Below are positions 37,617 through 48,162 of a DNA stretch of 64,000 bases, piece after piece. Position numbers and translations under genes: made by a program. The stretch is from assembly GCF_001695855.1 (NCBI RefSeq), contig NZ_MBSS01000023.1, positions 62,001-126,000 on the forward strand, in the 5' to 3' direction. This DNA comes from Ensifer sp. LC163 (GTDB lineage: Bacteria; Pseudomonadota; Alphaproteobacteria; Rhizobiales; Rhizobiaceae). Below the pieces are notes generated by a model that was given only the letters and a program-made list of their open reading frames with translations, ran no database searches and was not told where the DNA came from. Positions within the stretch are counted from its first letter, which is position 1; each line of letters starts with the position of its first letter.

Positions 37617-40016
37617 TTAGCCCGGCCAGCGCCAATCCTGGATTTCAGGCATGTCCTCGCCATATTCGCGGACATAACGATGGTGTTCGTCGAGCTTGGC
37701 GTGAAGCTCGGCGACAACGCCCGCCGCCTTTTCCGCAAGCCCCGGAACCCGGGCGATCGCTTCCAGCGCCAGATGAAAACGATCGAGTTCGTTAAGCACC
37801 GTCATGTCGAAAGGCGTGGTGGTCGTGCCCTCCTCGATGAAGCCGCGCACGTGGAAGTTCTCGTGGTTGGTGCGCCTATAGGTGAGCCGGTGGATCAGGT
37901 ACGGATAGCCGTGATAGGCGAAGATCACCGGCCGATCGGTTGTGAAGATCCGGTCGAACGCCTCGTCCGACAGGCCATGCGGATGCTGGTCTCTGGATTG
38001 CAGCGCCATCAGATCGACGACATTGACAACGCGGACCTTCAGCGCCGGGATCTTCCGGCGGAGAGAATCGACGGCCGCGAGCGTTTCCATGGTCGGCACA
38101 TCGCCGGCACAGGCCATCACCACGTCAGGCGCCACCGCGCCGTCTTCGTTTCCGGCCCATTCCCAGATGCCGATGCCGGCCTCGCAGTGCCTGATCGCCT
38201 CGTCCATCGTCAGCCATTGCGGCTCGGGCTGCTTGCCCGCGACGATGACGTTGATGCGGTTGTAGGTCTTGAGGCAATGGTCGCCGGTCCACAGCAATGT
38301 GTTGGCGTCCGGCGGCAGATAGATGCGCACCACATCGGCCTTCTTGTTGGCGACGAGGTCGACGAAGCCCGGATCCTGGTGGCTGAAGCCGTTGTGGTCC
38401 TGGCGCCAGACGTGCGACGTCAGAAGGTAGTTGAGCGACGCAATCGGCTTTCGCCATTCGAGTTCGCGCGACACCTTCAGCCATTTTGCATGCTGGTTGA
38501 ACATCGAGTCGACGATGTGGATAAAGGCCTCGTAGCAGGAGAAGAAGCCGTGGCGGCCGGTAAGAAGATAACCTTCGAGCCAGCCCTGGCACAGATGTTC
38601 GCTGAGAACCTCCATCACCCGTCCGTCGCGCGACAGGTGCACGTCGTAGGGCTCGATCTCCTCCATCCACACCCGGTCGGTCACTTCGAACACACTGCCG
38701 AGCCGGTTCGATTCGGTTTCGTCCGGACCGAAGATGCGGAAGTTGCGGTTCTCGGCATTGAGCGTCAGCACGTCCCTGAGGTAGCGTCCGAGCATCTCGG
38801 TCGATTGCACCATCAACTGGCCGCGGGCGGCGGGGTCGACAGCCACCGCATGGTCGGCGATCTCAGGCACGGCGAGCTTGCGGCGCAAGAGACCGCCATT
38901 GGCATGCGGGTTTGCGCCCATCCGGCGCCTGGCCGTTGGCGCCAGAGCCCGCAGTTCCTCTTTCAGGCGCCCGTCCCGGTCGAACAGGTCTTCGGGATCG
39001 TAGCTGCGCATCCAGTCTTCGAGGATCTTGCGGTGGCCCTCGTCACCCCGGCAATTCGACACCGGCACCTGATGCGAACGCCAGAAACCCTCGACCTTCT
39101 TGCCGTCGACTTCCTTTGGACCTGTCCAACCCTTGGGGCTTCGAAGCACGATCATCGGCCAGCGTGGGCATCGGCCGGGATCGGCCCGGCCCTGGCGAGC
39201 GTCATCCTGAATCGTGCGGATGCGGGCGAAGACGGCATCGAAGGTGGCCGCCATCTGCTGATGCATGTCGGCCGGATCGTGGCCGACGACGAAAAACGGC
39301 TCGTAGCCGTAGCCGCTGAACAGCTGCCGCAGGTCCTCGTCGCTGGCGCGGCCCATGATCGTCGGGTTGGCGATCTTGTAGCCGTTGAGGTGAAGGATCG
39401 GCAGCACCGCGCCGTCGCGCGCCGGGTTGAGGAATTTGTTCGAATGCCAGCTGGCGGCGATCGGGCCGGTTTCGGCCTCGCCGTCGCCGACCACGCAGGC
39501 GACGACGAGGTCCGGATTGTCGAAGGCAGCGCCATAGGCATGCACCAGGGCATAACCGAGCTCGCCGCCCTCATGGATCGAACCCGGCGTTTCCGGCGCC
39601 ACGTGGCTCGGAATGCCGCCGGGGAAGGAAAACTGCCGGAAAAGCTTGCGCATGCCCTCCGCACTCTCGGCGATATCAGGGTAGACCTCGCTATAGATGC
39701 CTTCGAGATAGGTATTGGCGACCATGCCCGGACCGCCATGGCCCGGTCCGCAGACATAGATCATGTCGAGATCGGCCTTGCGGATCATGCGGTTGAGATG
39801 GGCGTAGATGAAGTTGAGGCCCGGCGTCGTGCCCCAATGCCCAAGCAGCCGCGGCTTGATGTGCTCGGCCTTGAGCGGCTCGCGCAAGAGCGGATTGTCG
39901 AGCAGGTAGATCTGCCCGACCGACAGATAGTTGGCGGCCCGCCAATAGCGGTCGATGAGGGCGAGTTCGCCGGCGTCGAGCGCCTGTGCACCGGATTTCT
40001 GGATCGTCTTTTCCAT
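37617..40016 (-). CDS. xfp: Phosphoketolase
   Basis: A 799-residue thiamine-diphosphate enzyme that splits xylulose 5-phosphate (and often fructose 6-phosphate) with phosphate into acetyl phosphate plus glyceraldehyde 3-phosphate (or erythrose 4-phosphate). Family motifs include [37 protein letters not shown], the TPP-binding [13 protein letters not shown] and the C-terminal [20 protein letters not shown]. Length matches the family. An acetate kinase remnant lies just upstream on the same strand, the usual xfp partner. With that partner broken, acetyl phosphate must be used by another kinase or by phosphotransacetylase. Confidence 0.96.
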   Translation of the reverse strand: MEKTIQKSGAQALDAGELALIDRYWRAANYLSVGQIYLLDNPLLREPLKAEHIKPRLLGHWGTTPGLNFIYAHLNRMIRKADLDMIYVCGPGHGGPGMVANTYLEGIYSEVYPDIAESAEGMRKLFRQFSFPGGIPSHVAPETPGSIHEGGELGYALVHAYGAAFDNPDLVVACVVGDGEAETGPIAASWHSNKFLNPARDGAVLPILHLNGYKIANPTIMGRASDEDLRQLFSGYGYEPFFVVGHDPADMHQQMAATFDAVFARIRTIQDDARQGRADPGRCPRWPMIVLRSPKGWTGPKEVDGKKVEGFWRSHQVPVSNCRGDEGHRKILEDWMRSYDPEDLFDRDGRLKEELRALAPTARRRMGANPHANGGLLRRKLAVPEIADHAVAVDPAARGQLMVQSTEMLGRYLRDVLTLNAENRNFRIFGPDETESNRLGSVFEVTDRVWMEEIEPYDVHLSRDGRVMEVLSEHLCQGWLEGYLLTGRHGFFSCYEAFIHIVDSMFNQHAKWLKVSRELEWRKPIASLNYLLTSHVWRQDHNGFSHQDPGFVDLVANKKADVVRIYLPPDANTLLWTGDHCLKTYNRINVIVAGKQPEPQWLTMDEAIRHCEAGIGIWEWAGNEDGAVAPDVVMACAGDVPTMETLAAVDSLRRKIPALKVRVVNVVDLMALQSRDQHPHGLSDEAFDRIFTTDRPVIFAYHGYPYLIHRLTYRRTNHENFHVRGFIEEGTTTTPFDMTVLNELDRFHLALEAIARVPGLAEKAAGVVAELHAKLDEHHRYVREYGEDMPEIQDWRWPG

Positions 40017-40085
40017 AAGTCTGCTCCCGTTTCGACCGGATGGCGTTCAAACTAGTGCGACCGGATGTGCCGGCCATGCGCTGGA

Positions 40086-40250
40086 TCAATTGCTTGAAAG
40101 AATGGCAAGCGCCTCCTTGGCGATGATCTGTTCCTCGTCCGTGGGAATGACGTACGCCCTGATACGGCTTCGCTCGGCGCTGATAACGCTGGCGTTCACG
40201 CCATTTTCCTGCCCGTCGATTTCGAGCCCCAGCCATGTCAGCCACGGCGA
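40086..40250 (-). pseudogene. ackA: C-terminal remnant of acetate kinase
   Basis: On the minus strand, about 50 codons read LTWLGLEIDGQENGVNASV, then a stretch ending AYVIPTDEEQIIAKEALAI and a stop at 40086-40088. The WLG-(I/L)-E-x-D and VIPTDEE-x-x-IA motifs are the characteristic end of AckA. The frame has no start and runs into the 3' end of the ABC-2 permease gene at about 40250-40270, so roughly seven eighths of the gene are gone. It is directly upstream of xfp, its normal operon partner. The junction marks a deletion or a rearrangement that brought in the exporter genes. Confidence 0.85.
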
Positions 40251-40269
40251 CCGCGCCGTGGCGCATGGG

Positions 40270-41388
40270 CTATTTCAGGAACGCCCGGAAACGGCGCATG
40301 GCGAAGGCAAAGAGAATGGCGCCGATCACCAGCAAGGCAAGAAGCTGCGGCCAGACCACGTCCAACCCCGCATCGCGGAAAAGAACCGCCTGCGCCAGAA
40401 TGACAAAATGGGTGTTTGGCGCCGCCAGCATGATGTTCTGGATGATTTCGGGTATGCTTTCGCGCGGCGTCATGCCGCCGGACAAAGCCTGCAACGGCAG
40501 AAGCACGAGCATCAGCAGCAGGCCGAACTGCGGCATCGAGCCGGCGATCGTCGCAAGCAGGATGCCCATCGACGTCGTTGCGAACAGTTGCAAGGCCGTC
40601 GCCAGCAGGAACAGCGCAAACGAGCCCTGCACCGGCACCGCCAGCACCCCCTTGACGACGAAGACGAGCGAAACCGCCGAGGCGAGCAGCACCACCAGCC
40701 CCATCGACCAGACCTTGCTGACCATGATTTCGAACGGGGTCACGGGCATGACCAGCAGGTGCTCCACCGTTCCATGCTCGCGCTCGCGGATGAGGGCCGC
40801 CCCGGTCAGGACGATCGACAGGATGGTGATATTGGTGATGACGTTCATCACCGCGCCGAACCAGCCCTTGTTCAGTTCGGCATTGAACCTTGCCCGCAGG
40901 ACGAGGTCGACCGGCAACTTCTGTTCGCTGCGATGGCGGTCGAGGAAGTCCGAGACCTCGCCGATGACGATCTGCTGGATGTAGCCATTGCCGGAGAAGG
41001 CCTGGCTCATGCGCGTCGCATCGACATTGAGCTGGATCGTCGGCGAGCGTCCGGCCAGCAGATCCGTCTGGAAATTCGGCGGAATGTCGAGCGCGAAGGT
41101 GTCGAGACCCTGATCCATCCGCCGGTCCATTTCCGCCGGCGTGATCATCTGCGGGGGCACGAAGTAAGGCGGATAGAAAGCCGTGGAAATCCGCGTCGAA
41201 ACCGGCGAGCGATCCTCGTCGACGATGGCGACCGCGGCGCGGTTGAGCGTTTCCGGCATCGCCGTTGAGCCGGTATAGACCGACAGCGTGAAGGAATAGA
41301 CGATCAGGATCAACAGGATCGGATCGCGCCAGAGCCCCCATAGTTCCTTGATGCCAAGACGGTAGATATGGGACAGGCGCATCGTCAC
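40270..41388 (-). CDS. ABC-2 type transporter permease (YhhJ-like)
   Basis: A 372-residue membrane protein. It has one N-terminal transmembrane helix, a large extracytoplasmic domain (about residues 45-175) and five more helices, the ABC-2 exporter layout. The segment [20 protein letters not shown] is typical of YhhJ/YbhR-type subunits. It overlaps the end of the fused ATPase-permease gene by four bases. With the HlyD-like protein and the double ATPase it would form a tripartite-type exporter. Substrates of this family include drugs and hydrophobic compounds, but none can be assigned. Confidence 0.9.
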   Translation of the reverse strand: MTMRLSHIYRLGIKELWGLWRDPILLILIVYSFTLSVYTGSTAMPETLNRAAVAIVDEDRSPVSTRISTAFYPPYFVPPQMITPAEMDRRMDQGLDTFALDIPPNFQTDLLAGRSPTIQLNVDATRMSQAFSGNGYIQQIVIGEVSDFLDRHRSEQKLPVDLVLRARFNAELNKGWFGAVMNVITNITILSIVLTGAALIREREHGTVEHLLVMPVTPFEIMVSKVWSMGLVVLLASAVSLVFVVKGVLAVPVQGSFALFLLATALQLFATTSMGILLATIAGSMPQFGLLLMLVLLPLQALSGGMTPRESIPEIIQNIMLAAPNTHFVILAQAVLFRDAGLDVVWPQLLALLVIGAILFAFAMRRFRAFLK

Positions 41389-44171
41389 CTCGCCTGCTTC
41401 TTGAGGGACAGGGTGCCGATGGCAAGCAGCACCGGCACCGCGATCAGCATCGGCACGAAGGCGCCGGCAAGATCGCCGAAGCCGAGCGCCTTGGAGAAGG
41501 TGCCGCGAGCGATCGTCATGAAATGCGTCGTCGGGTAGATCTGACCGATGAAGGCACCCGCCCCTTCCAGCGAGGAGACTGGGTCGATCATGCCGGAATA
41601 TTGGATGGCCGGGATGAGCGTCAGGATCGCCGTGCCGAAGATCGCGGCTATCTGGCTCGACATGAAGGTGGAGATCACCAGCCCCATCGCCGTTGCCGCC
41701 GAGACATAGATCAGTCCAGCGATCGTCCAGGTCAGGAGGCTGCCGGTAAACGGCACGCGGAAGATGAAGATCGCGAACGCCGTCAGCAACACGAAATTGA
41801 GCATCGCCAAGGCGATGTAGGGGATCTGCTTGCCGACCAGGAATTCCAGCCGCGTCACTGGCGAAACATAGAGATTGACGATCGACCCCAGTTCCTTCTC
41901 GCGCACGACGCTGAGCGCCGACAGCATGGCCGGGATCAGCATCAGCAAGAGCGGGATGACCGCAGGAACCATGGCGACGATGCTCTTGACATCAGGGTTG
42001 TAGCGGAAGCGCGTCTCGATCTTGAAGCTGCCGGTGGTTGCGGCGGCCCCGTAGCGTTCGCGGATCTTGCCGGTCAGCCAATGGGCGTGCAGCCCCTGCA
42101 CGTAGCCCTTGACCGTTTCGGCCCGGCTCGCCATCGCGCCATCGATCCAGGCGGCGATTTCGACCGTGTCGCCACGGGCCGCATCCCGGGCAAAACCCGG
42201 CGGGATCTCGATCGCCAGGCTGAGTTCGCCGTTGCGCATGCGTCGGTCGAGGTCGGCATAATCGGTGATCGGGTGTTTCTCGATGAAGTAGCGCGAGCCG
42301 GCGATCTCGAGAATGTATTCGCGGCTGGTCGTCGTCTGATCATGATCGAGCACCGCGAAGGTCAGGTCCTCGACATCCATGTTGATGCCGTAGCCGATGA
42401 CGAACATCAGGATCACGGTGCCGATGGTGGCAAGCGTCGCGCGGATAGGATCCCGGACCAGCTCCAGCGCCTCGCGGCGAGTGTAGCTGAACATGCGACC
42501 GATATCGAAAAATCCTGACTTCGAGGACTGCCTCGTCCCGGCCTGTCGCTCGGCTACCGGCTCCAACGGGGCTTTGGCTCGCACCACGGCAGGCGCCGCC
42601 TGCTTCGCTCCGGCAATCGCCTCTTCCAGATAGGCGATGAAGGCTTCTTCCAGTGTCGATGCGGAACGGCTCTTCATAATGCCGGCGGGCGTATCGCTGA
42701 TGAGCACCTTGCCGGCATGCATCAGCGACATGCGATCGCAGCGCATCGCCTCGTTCATGAAGTGGGTGGAGATGAAGATCGTCACCTGCTCGTTGCGGGA
42801 GAGTTCGACGAGGATCTGCCAGAAACTGTCGCGCGCCACGGGATCGACGCCCGATGTCGGTTCATCGAGAATGAGGATGTCGGGCGAGTGGATCAGGGCG
42901 ACCGCGAGCGACAGCCGCTGGCGCACACCGAGCGGCAACGCATCCGGCAAGGCCTCCATCACGCCGGACAGGTCGAAGCGCTCCGCCAGTTCCTCGATTC
43001 GATCAGGGATCGTATCCGCCGCCATGCCGAAGAGCTTGGCATGCAGCTCGAGGTTCTGCAGAACCGTCAGCTCCGTATAGAGCGAGAAGGCCTGCGACAT
43101 GTAACCGACGCGATGGCGCACCTCCATATCGCGCGGGTCGACCTCGCGCCCGAAGAGTTTTGCCGTGCCTTCGCTGGCGGCAAGCAGGCCCGTCAGCATC
43201 TTCATCGTCGTCGTCTTGCCGCAGCCGTTGGAACCGAGGAAGCCAAAGATCTCGCCGCGACCGATGCGGAAGCTGACATTGTCGACCGCGACGAAATCGC
43301 CGAAGCGCATGGTGAGATTGTTCGCCTCGATGGCGATATCGCCGCTTGCACCTTCCGGACGCGGCGGGATGACGACGTCGTGGTGTTCGCGCCGCAACTC
43401 TTCGGGGAGCAAGGCGATGAAGGCGGCATCGAGCGTGTCGACGCCGGTCTTTTCAAGCAGTTCGTCGGGCGTGCCCGTTGCCAGCACCCGGCCCGCGTCC
43501 ATTGCGACCAACCAGTCGAAACGTGCCGCCTCTTCCATGTAAGCAGTCGCGACGATGACGCTCATGCCCGGCCGCTCAGTGCGGATCTCGTCGATCAGCT
43601 CCCAGAACTGTCGGCGCGACAAAGGGTCCACGCCCGTGGTCGGTTCGTCGAGGATCAGGAGATCGGGATCATGGATCAGCGCGCAGCAAAGTCCGAGCTT
43701 CTGCTTCATGCCGCCGGAAAGCTTGCCCGCGGGACGTTCGGCAAAGGGGGCAAGGCCCGTGCTTTCGAGCAGGCTGGCGATCCGCCTTTCGCGCTCTTCA
43801 CGATCATGGCCGAACAGGCGGCCGAAGAAGTCGACATTCTCGAACACCGAGAGCGTCGGATATAGGTTCTTGCCGAGGCCCTGCGGCATATAGGCAATGC
43901 GCGGGCAGGTTCGGCGCCGATGGCCGGCATCGGCGATGTCGCCGGCGAGCACCTCGACCCGTCCTGCCTGCACGGCGCGTGCGCCGGCGACAAGAGAGAG
44001 CAGGCTCGACTTTCCGACGCCGTCCGGCCCGATCAGGCCGGCCATGCAGCCGGACGGGATGTCGAGCGTCACGTCGTCCAGCCCCTTCGTCTTCCCATAG
44101 GAAAGGGTGACGGCATTCAGACGAACCACGGGCTCTGCCGGCGGCAAGCCGGCCCGGTCGGGACCGGTCAT
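41385..44171 (-). CDS. Fused ABC exporter: two ATPase domains plus ABC-2 permease (RbbA/YhiH-like)
   Basis: About 928 residues. The first ATPase domain has Walker [10 protein letters not shown], signature LSGGMKQK and [11 protein letters not shown]. The second has GSNGCGKTT and [11 protein letters not shown] but a degenerate signature, LPLGVRQRL. The last about 370 residues are an ABC-2 permease with an N-terminal helix, a large periplasmic loop and five helices. E. coli RbbA/YhiH has the same order. The ATG at 44171 overlaps the HlyD stop (TGATG), so I prefer it to a start at 44207. It is co-transcribed with the HlyD protein upstream and a second permease downstream. Confidence 0.9.
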   Translation of the reverse strand: MTGPDRAGLPPAEPVVRLNAVTLSYGKTKGLDDVTLDIPSGCMAGLIGPDGVGKSSLLSLVAGARAVQAGRVEVLAGDIADAGHRRRTCPRIAYMPQGLGKNLYPTLSVFENVDFFGRLFGHDREERERRIASLLESTGLAPFAERPAGKLSGGMKQKLGLCCALIHDPDLLILDEPTTGVDPLSRRQFWELIDEIRTERPGMSVIVATAYMEEAARFDWLVAMDAGRVLATGTPDELLEKTGVDTLDAAFIALLPEELRREHHDVVIPPRPEGASGDIAIEANNLTMRFGDFVAVDNVSFRIGRGEIFGFLGSNGCGKTTTMKMLTGLLAASEGTAKLFGREVDPRDMEVRHRVGYMSQAFSLYTELTVLQNLELHAKLFGMAADTIPDRIEELAERFDLSGVMEALPDALPLGVRQRLSLAVALIHSPDILILDEPTSGVDPVARDSFWQILVELSRNEQVTIFISTHFMNEAMRCDRMSLMHAGKVLISDTPAGIMKSRSASTLEEAFIAYLEEAIAGAKQAAPAVVRAKAPLEPVAERQAGTRQSSKSGFFDIGRMFSYTRREALELVRDPIRATLATIGTVILMFVIGYGINMDVEDLTFAVLDHDQTTTSREYILEIAGSRYFIEKHPITDYADLDRRMRNGELSLAIEIPPGFARDAARGDTVEIAAWIDGAMASRAETVKGYVQGLHAHWLTGKIRERYGAAATTGSFKIETRFRYNPDVKSIVAMVPAVIPLLLMLIPAMLSALSVVREKELGSIVNLYVSPVTRLEFLVGKQIPYIALAMLNFVLLTAFAIFIFRVPFTGSLLTWTIAGLIYVSAATAMGLVISTFMSSQIAAIFGTAILTLIPAIQYSGMIDPVSSLEGAGAFIGQIYPTTHFMTIARGTFSKALGFGDLAGAFVPMLIAVPVLLAIGTLSLKKQAR

Positions 44172-45235
44172 CACTGCACCAGCGTGCCGGTCTGGCTTGC
44201 CGGCCACTCCGCATTGGGATCGACCTTCACATAGGCAACGCCCGGAAGCCCTGTTTTCACCATGCGGATATATTTCTTCAGCAGTTCCTTCTGCGCCTTG
44301 ATGCGGAACGTCAGCTTCTGCCGCTCTTCGGCCGTCTCGACCGTTTTCGGCGTGAACTGCGCGACATCGGCGACATAGGACACCTTGGCGGGAATGATGT
44401 ATTGCGGCGCGGCATCGAGCACGAGCCGGACCTCGCTGTCGATCGACAGGCGGCCGGCCTGATCCGTCGGCAGGAAGAACGTCATGTAGACATCGCCGAG
44501 ATCGACGAGATTGAGAACGCGGCCGCCGGCCTCCAGCACTTCGCCGGGCTGGACGACGCGATACTGGATGCGGCCATCGCGCGGCGAGACCAGGGTGCTG
44601 TCGTTGATGTCGGCGACGATGCTTTCGACCGACGCCTTGGCCGCCTCGACCGAGGCTTCGGCATCGACGACCTGGGATTTGGCCGAGTTGATCGCCGCAT
44701 TCGAAGCGGCCAGCGAGGCTTCCGCGGCACTGGCAGCAGCTCTTGCACCCTCGGCGGTCGCGCGGTCGTCGTCAAGCACCTGCTGCGAAACGGTGCTTGT
44801 CTTGACGAGCTGCTCCGATCGGGCGAGCCGTCGTTCGGCAGCGTCCAGTTGTGCGCGCCGTTGCGCCAGCACGGCATCGGCTGCCGCCTTTTCCGCCTCG
44901 CGTTGCGTCACGAGATTCCTTGCCGCCTCGACGCCGATGATGGCGCGCTGCCGCTGTGCTTCGGCCTGGCGCCTATGGGCCTCCAGTTGCACGGTATCCA
45001 TCTGCGCAAGCACCTGACCGGCGGTGACGAAGTCACCCTCGTCCACCCGGATCTCTTTGATTCTGCCCGGCGTTTTGGTCGAGATATCGATCTCGACGGC
45101 CTCGATGCGTCCGTTGCCGCTGGCGATCCCGGCGGGCAGCGCGTTGCGATCCATGTTCTGCCAGGCGTAGTAGCCGCCCGCGAGCGCCAGAACGACCAGA
45201 CCGATCACGAGCCAATTCTTCCGGGCTTTTTCCAT
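44171..45235 (-). CDS. HlyD-family membrane-fusion (periplasmic adaptor) protein
   Basis: A 354-residue adaptor with an N-terminal membrane anchor (residues about 8-25), a split lipoyl-like domain ([37 protein letters not shown]) and a long Ala/Glu/Arg-rich coiled coil between them (about 85-210). This resembles YhiI/YbhG of E. coli. It is first in the three-gene exporter operon and would link the inner-membrane ABC complex to an outer-membrane channel encoded elsewhere. The upstream 300-base region is shared with the divergent sugar operon. Confidence 0.9.
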   Translation of the reverse strand: MEKARKNWLVIGLVVLALAGGYYAWQNMDRNALPAGIASGNGRIEAVEIDISTKTPGRIKEIRVDEGDFVTAGQVLAQMDTVQLEAHRRQAEAQRQRAIIGVEAARNLVTQREAEKAAADAVLAQRRAQLDAAERRLARSEQLVKTSTVSQQVLDDDRATAEGARAAASAAEASLAASNAAINSAKSQVVDAEASVEAAKASVESIVADINDSTLVSPRDGRIQYRVVQPGEVLEAGGRVLNLVDLGDVYMTFFLPTDQAGRLSIDSEVRLVLDAAPQYIIPAKVSYVADVAQFTPKTVETAEERQKLTFRIKAQKELLKKYIRMVKTGLPGVAYVKVDPNAEWPASQTGTLVQ

Positions 45236-45375
45236 TTCAGCGTCCCACCTTCAAATGCACACCACGACAATAGCCCGCAGCCATCAAAACACAACCGGGA
45301 ATAGGCCGTGCGCCATGACCCGTCACCGCGGTGTAAACGGATCGCTAAGAGAGGCCCGAAGGACCAGGCCATTGC

Positions 45376-45512
45376 ATTGACTCATGTCAATTCCCCTCAA
45401 ACCCGCATCGGAACTTGACAAAAGCCGAAACAAAAAATCAAAAGTAAAATCTCAATATTGACATATGTCGATCATTCTGTGATTTTTGTCGAAATCGACA
45501 GCGACAAAAATC
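45376..45512 (+). promoter_or_regulatory. Operator region of the polyol operon
   Basis: Three palindromes lie upstream of the ATPase gene. ATTGAC-TCAT-GTCAAT (45376-45391) is perfect; ATTGAC-ATAT-GTCGAT (45457-45472) differs by one base in an arm. GATTTTTGTCG (45481-45491) and CGACAAAAATC (45502-45512) form a perfect 11-bp inverted repeat around ten bases. The first two share one consensus, ATTGAC-N4-GTCRAT, and are 81 bases apart, as expected for cooperative sites. The region is AT-rich. A SorC-type regulator-kinase encoded in the same cluster is the obvious candidate binder (inference). Confidence 0.55.
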
Positions 45513-45536
45513 GCCGTCGCAGCGTGGGAGGACACC

Positions 45537-47015
45537 ATGCAACCGCTTTTGAAGGTTGAAGGACTGAAGAAATCATTCGGGGGCGTCGCCGCATTGCGCG
45601 ACGGCCGCCTGGAACTTCACGCCGGCTCCGTTCACGCGCTTTGCGGCGGCAATGGCGCCGGAAAGTCGACGTTTCTGTCGATCCTGATGGGCATCCAGCA
45701 GCGCGACGGCGGCACGATCTGGCGCCGCGGCAGGCAAGTGCACTACGGCAACCCCGCCGAAGCGCTCGCTTCCGGCATCGCCATCATCGAACAGGAACTG
45801 AGCCCCGTCCCGCATATGACGGTGGCAGAAAACATCTATCTCGGCCGCGAGCCGTCCGGGCGCTTCGGCGGCATCGACTTCAAGAAGATGAACCAGGATG
45901 CCCAGCAGCTCTTGGATCGGCTCGAATTCGGTATCCGCGCCACCCAGACGATGATGAACCTTTCGGTCGCGCAGATGCAGTTGGTCGAAATCGCCAAGGC
46001 CTTCAGCCACGAAGCCGAGGTCATCTTCATGGACGAGCCGACATCGGCCATCGGCGAGAAGGAAGCACAGCATCTGTTTGCCGCCGTCGCGCGCCTCAAG
46101 GCCGAAGGCAAGGGCGTTGTCTACGTCTCGCACCGGCTGTCGGAAATCTTCCAGATCGCCGACAGCTACACCGTCTTTCGCGACGGCGGCTATGTCGGCA
46201 GCGGCTTGCTCGCCGACACCGACCGTCCGGGCCTGATCAAGATGATCGTCGGACGCGAACTCGGCGAAGAGTATATCAAGACCAACGACCCGACCGACGA
46301 GATCGGCCTGGAGGTCACAGGGTTGACGCTGCCGGGCAAGATCGAGGACATCTCGTTTTCGGTGCGCAAGGGCGAGATCTTCGGCATTTACGGGCTGATG
46401 GGCTCTGGCCGCACGGAAATCTTCAACTGCCTGTTCGGCCTGGACCGCCCGACGCAAGGCGACATCAGGCTCGACGGCGAGCAGATCACTGTGACCAAGC
46501 CGGCCGACGCGATGGCAAGCGGCATCGCCTTCGTCACCGAAGACAGGAAAGTCACCGGCCTCAACCTCGCCGACAGCGTTCGCGGCAACATCTGCCTTGC
46601 GAGCCTTCCCGAGATGAGCCCGAGCTTCGTCATGAAGCGCCGGGACGAGGCCGCAGCCAGCGCCGAAATGATTGCCCGCTTCGGCATCAAGGCCGCGCGC
46701 GACACCATGCCGGTCTCGGGTCTCTCGGGCGGCAACCAGCAAAAGGTCGTGCTCGGCAAATGGTTCCTGCGCGAGCCAAGATTGCTGCTGCTCGACGAGC
46801 CGACCCGCGGCGTCGACGTCGGCGCCAAGCGTGAGATCTACCGCATCATCTGTGACTTCACCGCGTCCGGCGGCACCGTCGTCATGATCTCCTCGGAGAT
46901 CGACGAGGTGCTTGGAATGTCCGATCGCATCCTCGTCATGCGTCAGGGAAAGTCCGCCGGCATCTACGACCGCCGAGCGACGGACGCCCAGTCGCTCGTC
47001 CATCTGTCGACCTGA
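45537..47015 (+). CDS. CUT2 sugar/polyol ABC transporter ATPase
   Basis: A 492-residue double ATPase subunit. The first domain has GGNGAGKST (Walker A), LSVAQMQLVEIAKAFS and VIFMDEPTSAIG; the second has the degenerate P-loop GLMGSGRTE, signature LSGGNQQK and LLDEPTRGVDVG, as is normal for this family. GGGAGGA sets the ATG at 45537. It is the first gene of a long operon (ATPase, permease, binding protein, SDR, DhaK, DhaL). The gene order differs from the other CUT2 operon in this window, where the binding protein comes first. Confidence 0.93.
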   Translation: MQPLLKVEGLKKSFGGVAALRDGRLELHAGSVHALCGGNGAGKSTFLSILMGIQQRDGGTIWRRGRQVHYGNPAEALASGIAIIEQELSPVPHMTVAENIYLGREPSGRFGGIDFKKMNQDAQQLLDRLEFGIRATQTMMNLSVAQMQLVEIAKAFSHEAEVIFMDEPTSAIGEKEAQHLFAAVARLKAEGKGVVYVSHRLSEIFQIADSYTVFRDGGYVGSGLLADTDRPGLIKMIVGRELGEEYIKTNDPTDEIGLEVTGLTLPGKIEDISFSVRKGEIFGIYGLMGSGRTEIFNCLFGLDRPTQGDIRLDGEQITVTKPADAMASGIAFVTEDRKVTGLNLADSVRGNICLASLPEMSPSFVMKRRDEAAASAEMIARFGIKAARDTMPVSGLSGGNQQKVVLGKWFLREPRLLLLDEPTRGVDVGAKREIYRIICDFTASGGTVVMISSEIDEVLGMSDRILVMRQGKSAGIYDRRATDAQSLVHLST

Positions 47016-47073
47016 ACCACCCGCGAGATCGACGCCAAAGGCGATTGTCCGACATCAAAGGGGCTTGAGAACC

Positions 47074-48078
47074 GTGTCCAACATCGAAAACAAATTACCC
47101 AGAACCTGGTTCACCGCGGAAAACCGTGGCGCGCTGATCCAGGAATACGGCATCTTTCTCGCCTTCCTGCTGCTGGCGTTCATCCTCTCGCTCTCAAACG
47201 AGTATTTCCTGACGCCCGGCAACGTCTCGAACGTGCTTCTGCAGACGTCGATCAACGGCGTGCTCGCGATCGGCATGACTTTCGTCATCCTGACGCGCGG
47301 CATCGATCTTTCCGTCGGTTCGGTCGTCGCCCTTGCCGGCATGGTCAGCGCCAGCTTCGCGACGACCTCGGCAACGGCCGGCATCGCCGGCGCGCCCTAC
47401 CCCTTCTTCGTGGCACTTGCGATCGGCATTCTCGTCGGGGTCGCCTGCGGCATCATCGTCGGTTTCATCGTCTCGCGCTTCTCGGTTCCGGCCTTCGTCG
47501 CCACGCTCGGCATGCTGTCTGCCGCCCGCGGCATGACGCTGATCTATGGCGGCGGCAAACCGGTGCCGGCGCTGACGCCTGAGTTCCGCTGGATCGGAAC
47601 CGGCAGCATCCTCGGCATCCCGATGCCCGTCATCCTGCTTGCGATCGTCTTTCTGGCGTCCTGGTGGGTGCTGACCCGCACGCGCTTCGGCCGCTACATC
47701 TACGCCGTCGGCGGCAACCCGCATGCGGCCAAGACCTCCGGCATCAACGTCACCCGCATTCGCTTCCTCGTCTACGTCATCTCCGGCGGTCTCTCGGGCC
47801 TTGCAGGCATGATGCTTTCGGCCAGGACGGGATCTGCCCTGCCGCAGGCCGGCATCGCCTATGAACTCGACGCGATCGCCGCGGTCGTGATCGGCGGCAC
47901 CAGCCTTTCGGGCGGCGTCGGCCGGGTGACGGGAACGCTGATCGGCGCACTGATCATCGGCGTAATGAACAACGGCCTCGATCTGATGGGCATCCAATCC
48001 TACTACCAGCAGGTCCTCAAAGGCGCGCTGATCGTCGGCGCCGTGATGCTCGACCAGAAACGCAATCAGGGTCTCTGA
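47074..48078 (+). CDS. CUT2 sugar/polyol ABC transporter permease
   Basis: A 334-residue RbsC-type permease with about nine hydrophobic segments and the family motif IGMTFVILTRGIDLSVGSVV. The start is a GTG preceded by AAGGGG; there is no ATG between the previous stop and the first membrane helix. The ATPase-contact motif FGRYIYAVGGNPHAA is present. It pairs with the preceding ATPase and the following binding protein. Confidence 0.92.
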   Translation: MSNIENKLPRTWFTAENRGALIQEYGIFLAFLLLAFILSLSNEYFLTPGNVSNVLLQTSINGVLAIGMTFVILTRGIDLSVGSVVALAGMVSASFATTSATAGIAGAPYPFFVALAIGILVGVACGIIVGFIVSRFSVPAFVATLGMLSAARGMTLIYGGGKPVPALTPEFRWIGTGSILGIPMPVILLAIVFLASWWVLTRTRFGRYIYAVGGNPHAAKTSGINVTRIRFLVYVISGGLSGLAGMMLSARTGSALPQAGIAYELDAIAAVVIGGTSLSGGVGRVTGTLIGALIIGVMNNGLDLMGIQSYYQQVLKGALIVGAVMLDQKRNQGL

Positions 48079-48162
48079 CCCCGAGAAATGGCCGCTTGGC
48101 GGCGGCCGTCAACCAATCCGTGCGCCATGAAGGCGGCGGAAACCACAAAATGGAGGAGTAGC

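Noticed and set aside
37548-40055. An 835-codon plus-strand frame opposite xfp
   Set aside because: It is antisense to a clear phosphoketolase; the translation has no recognisable domain.
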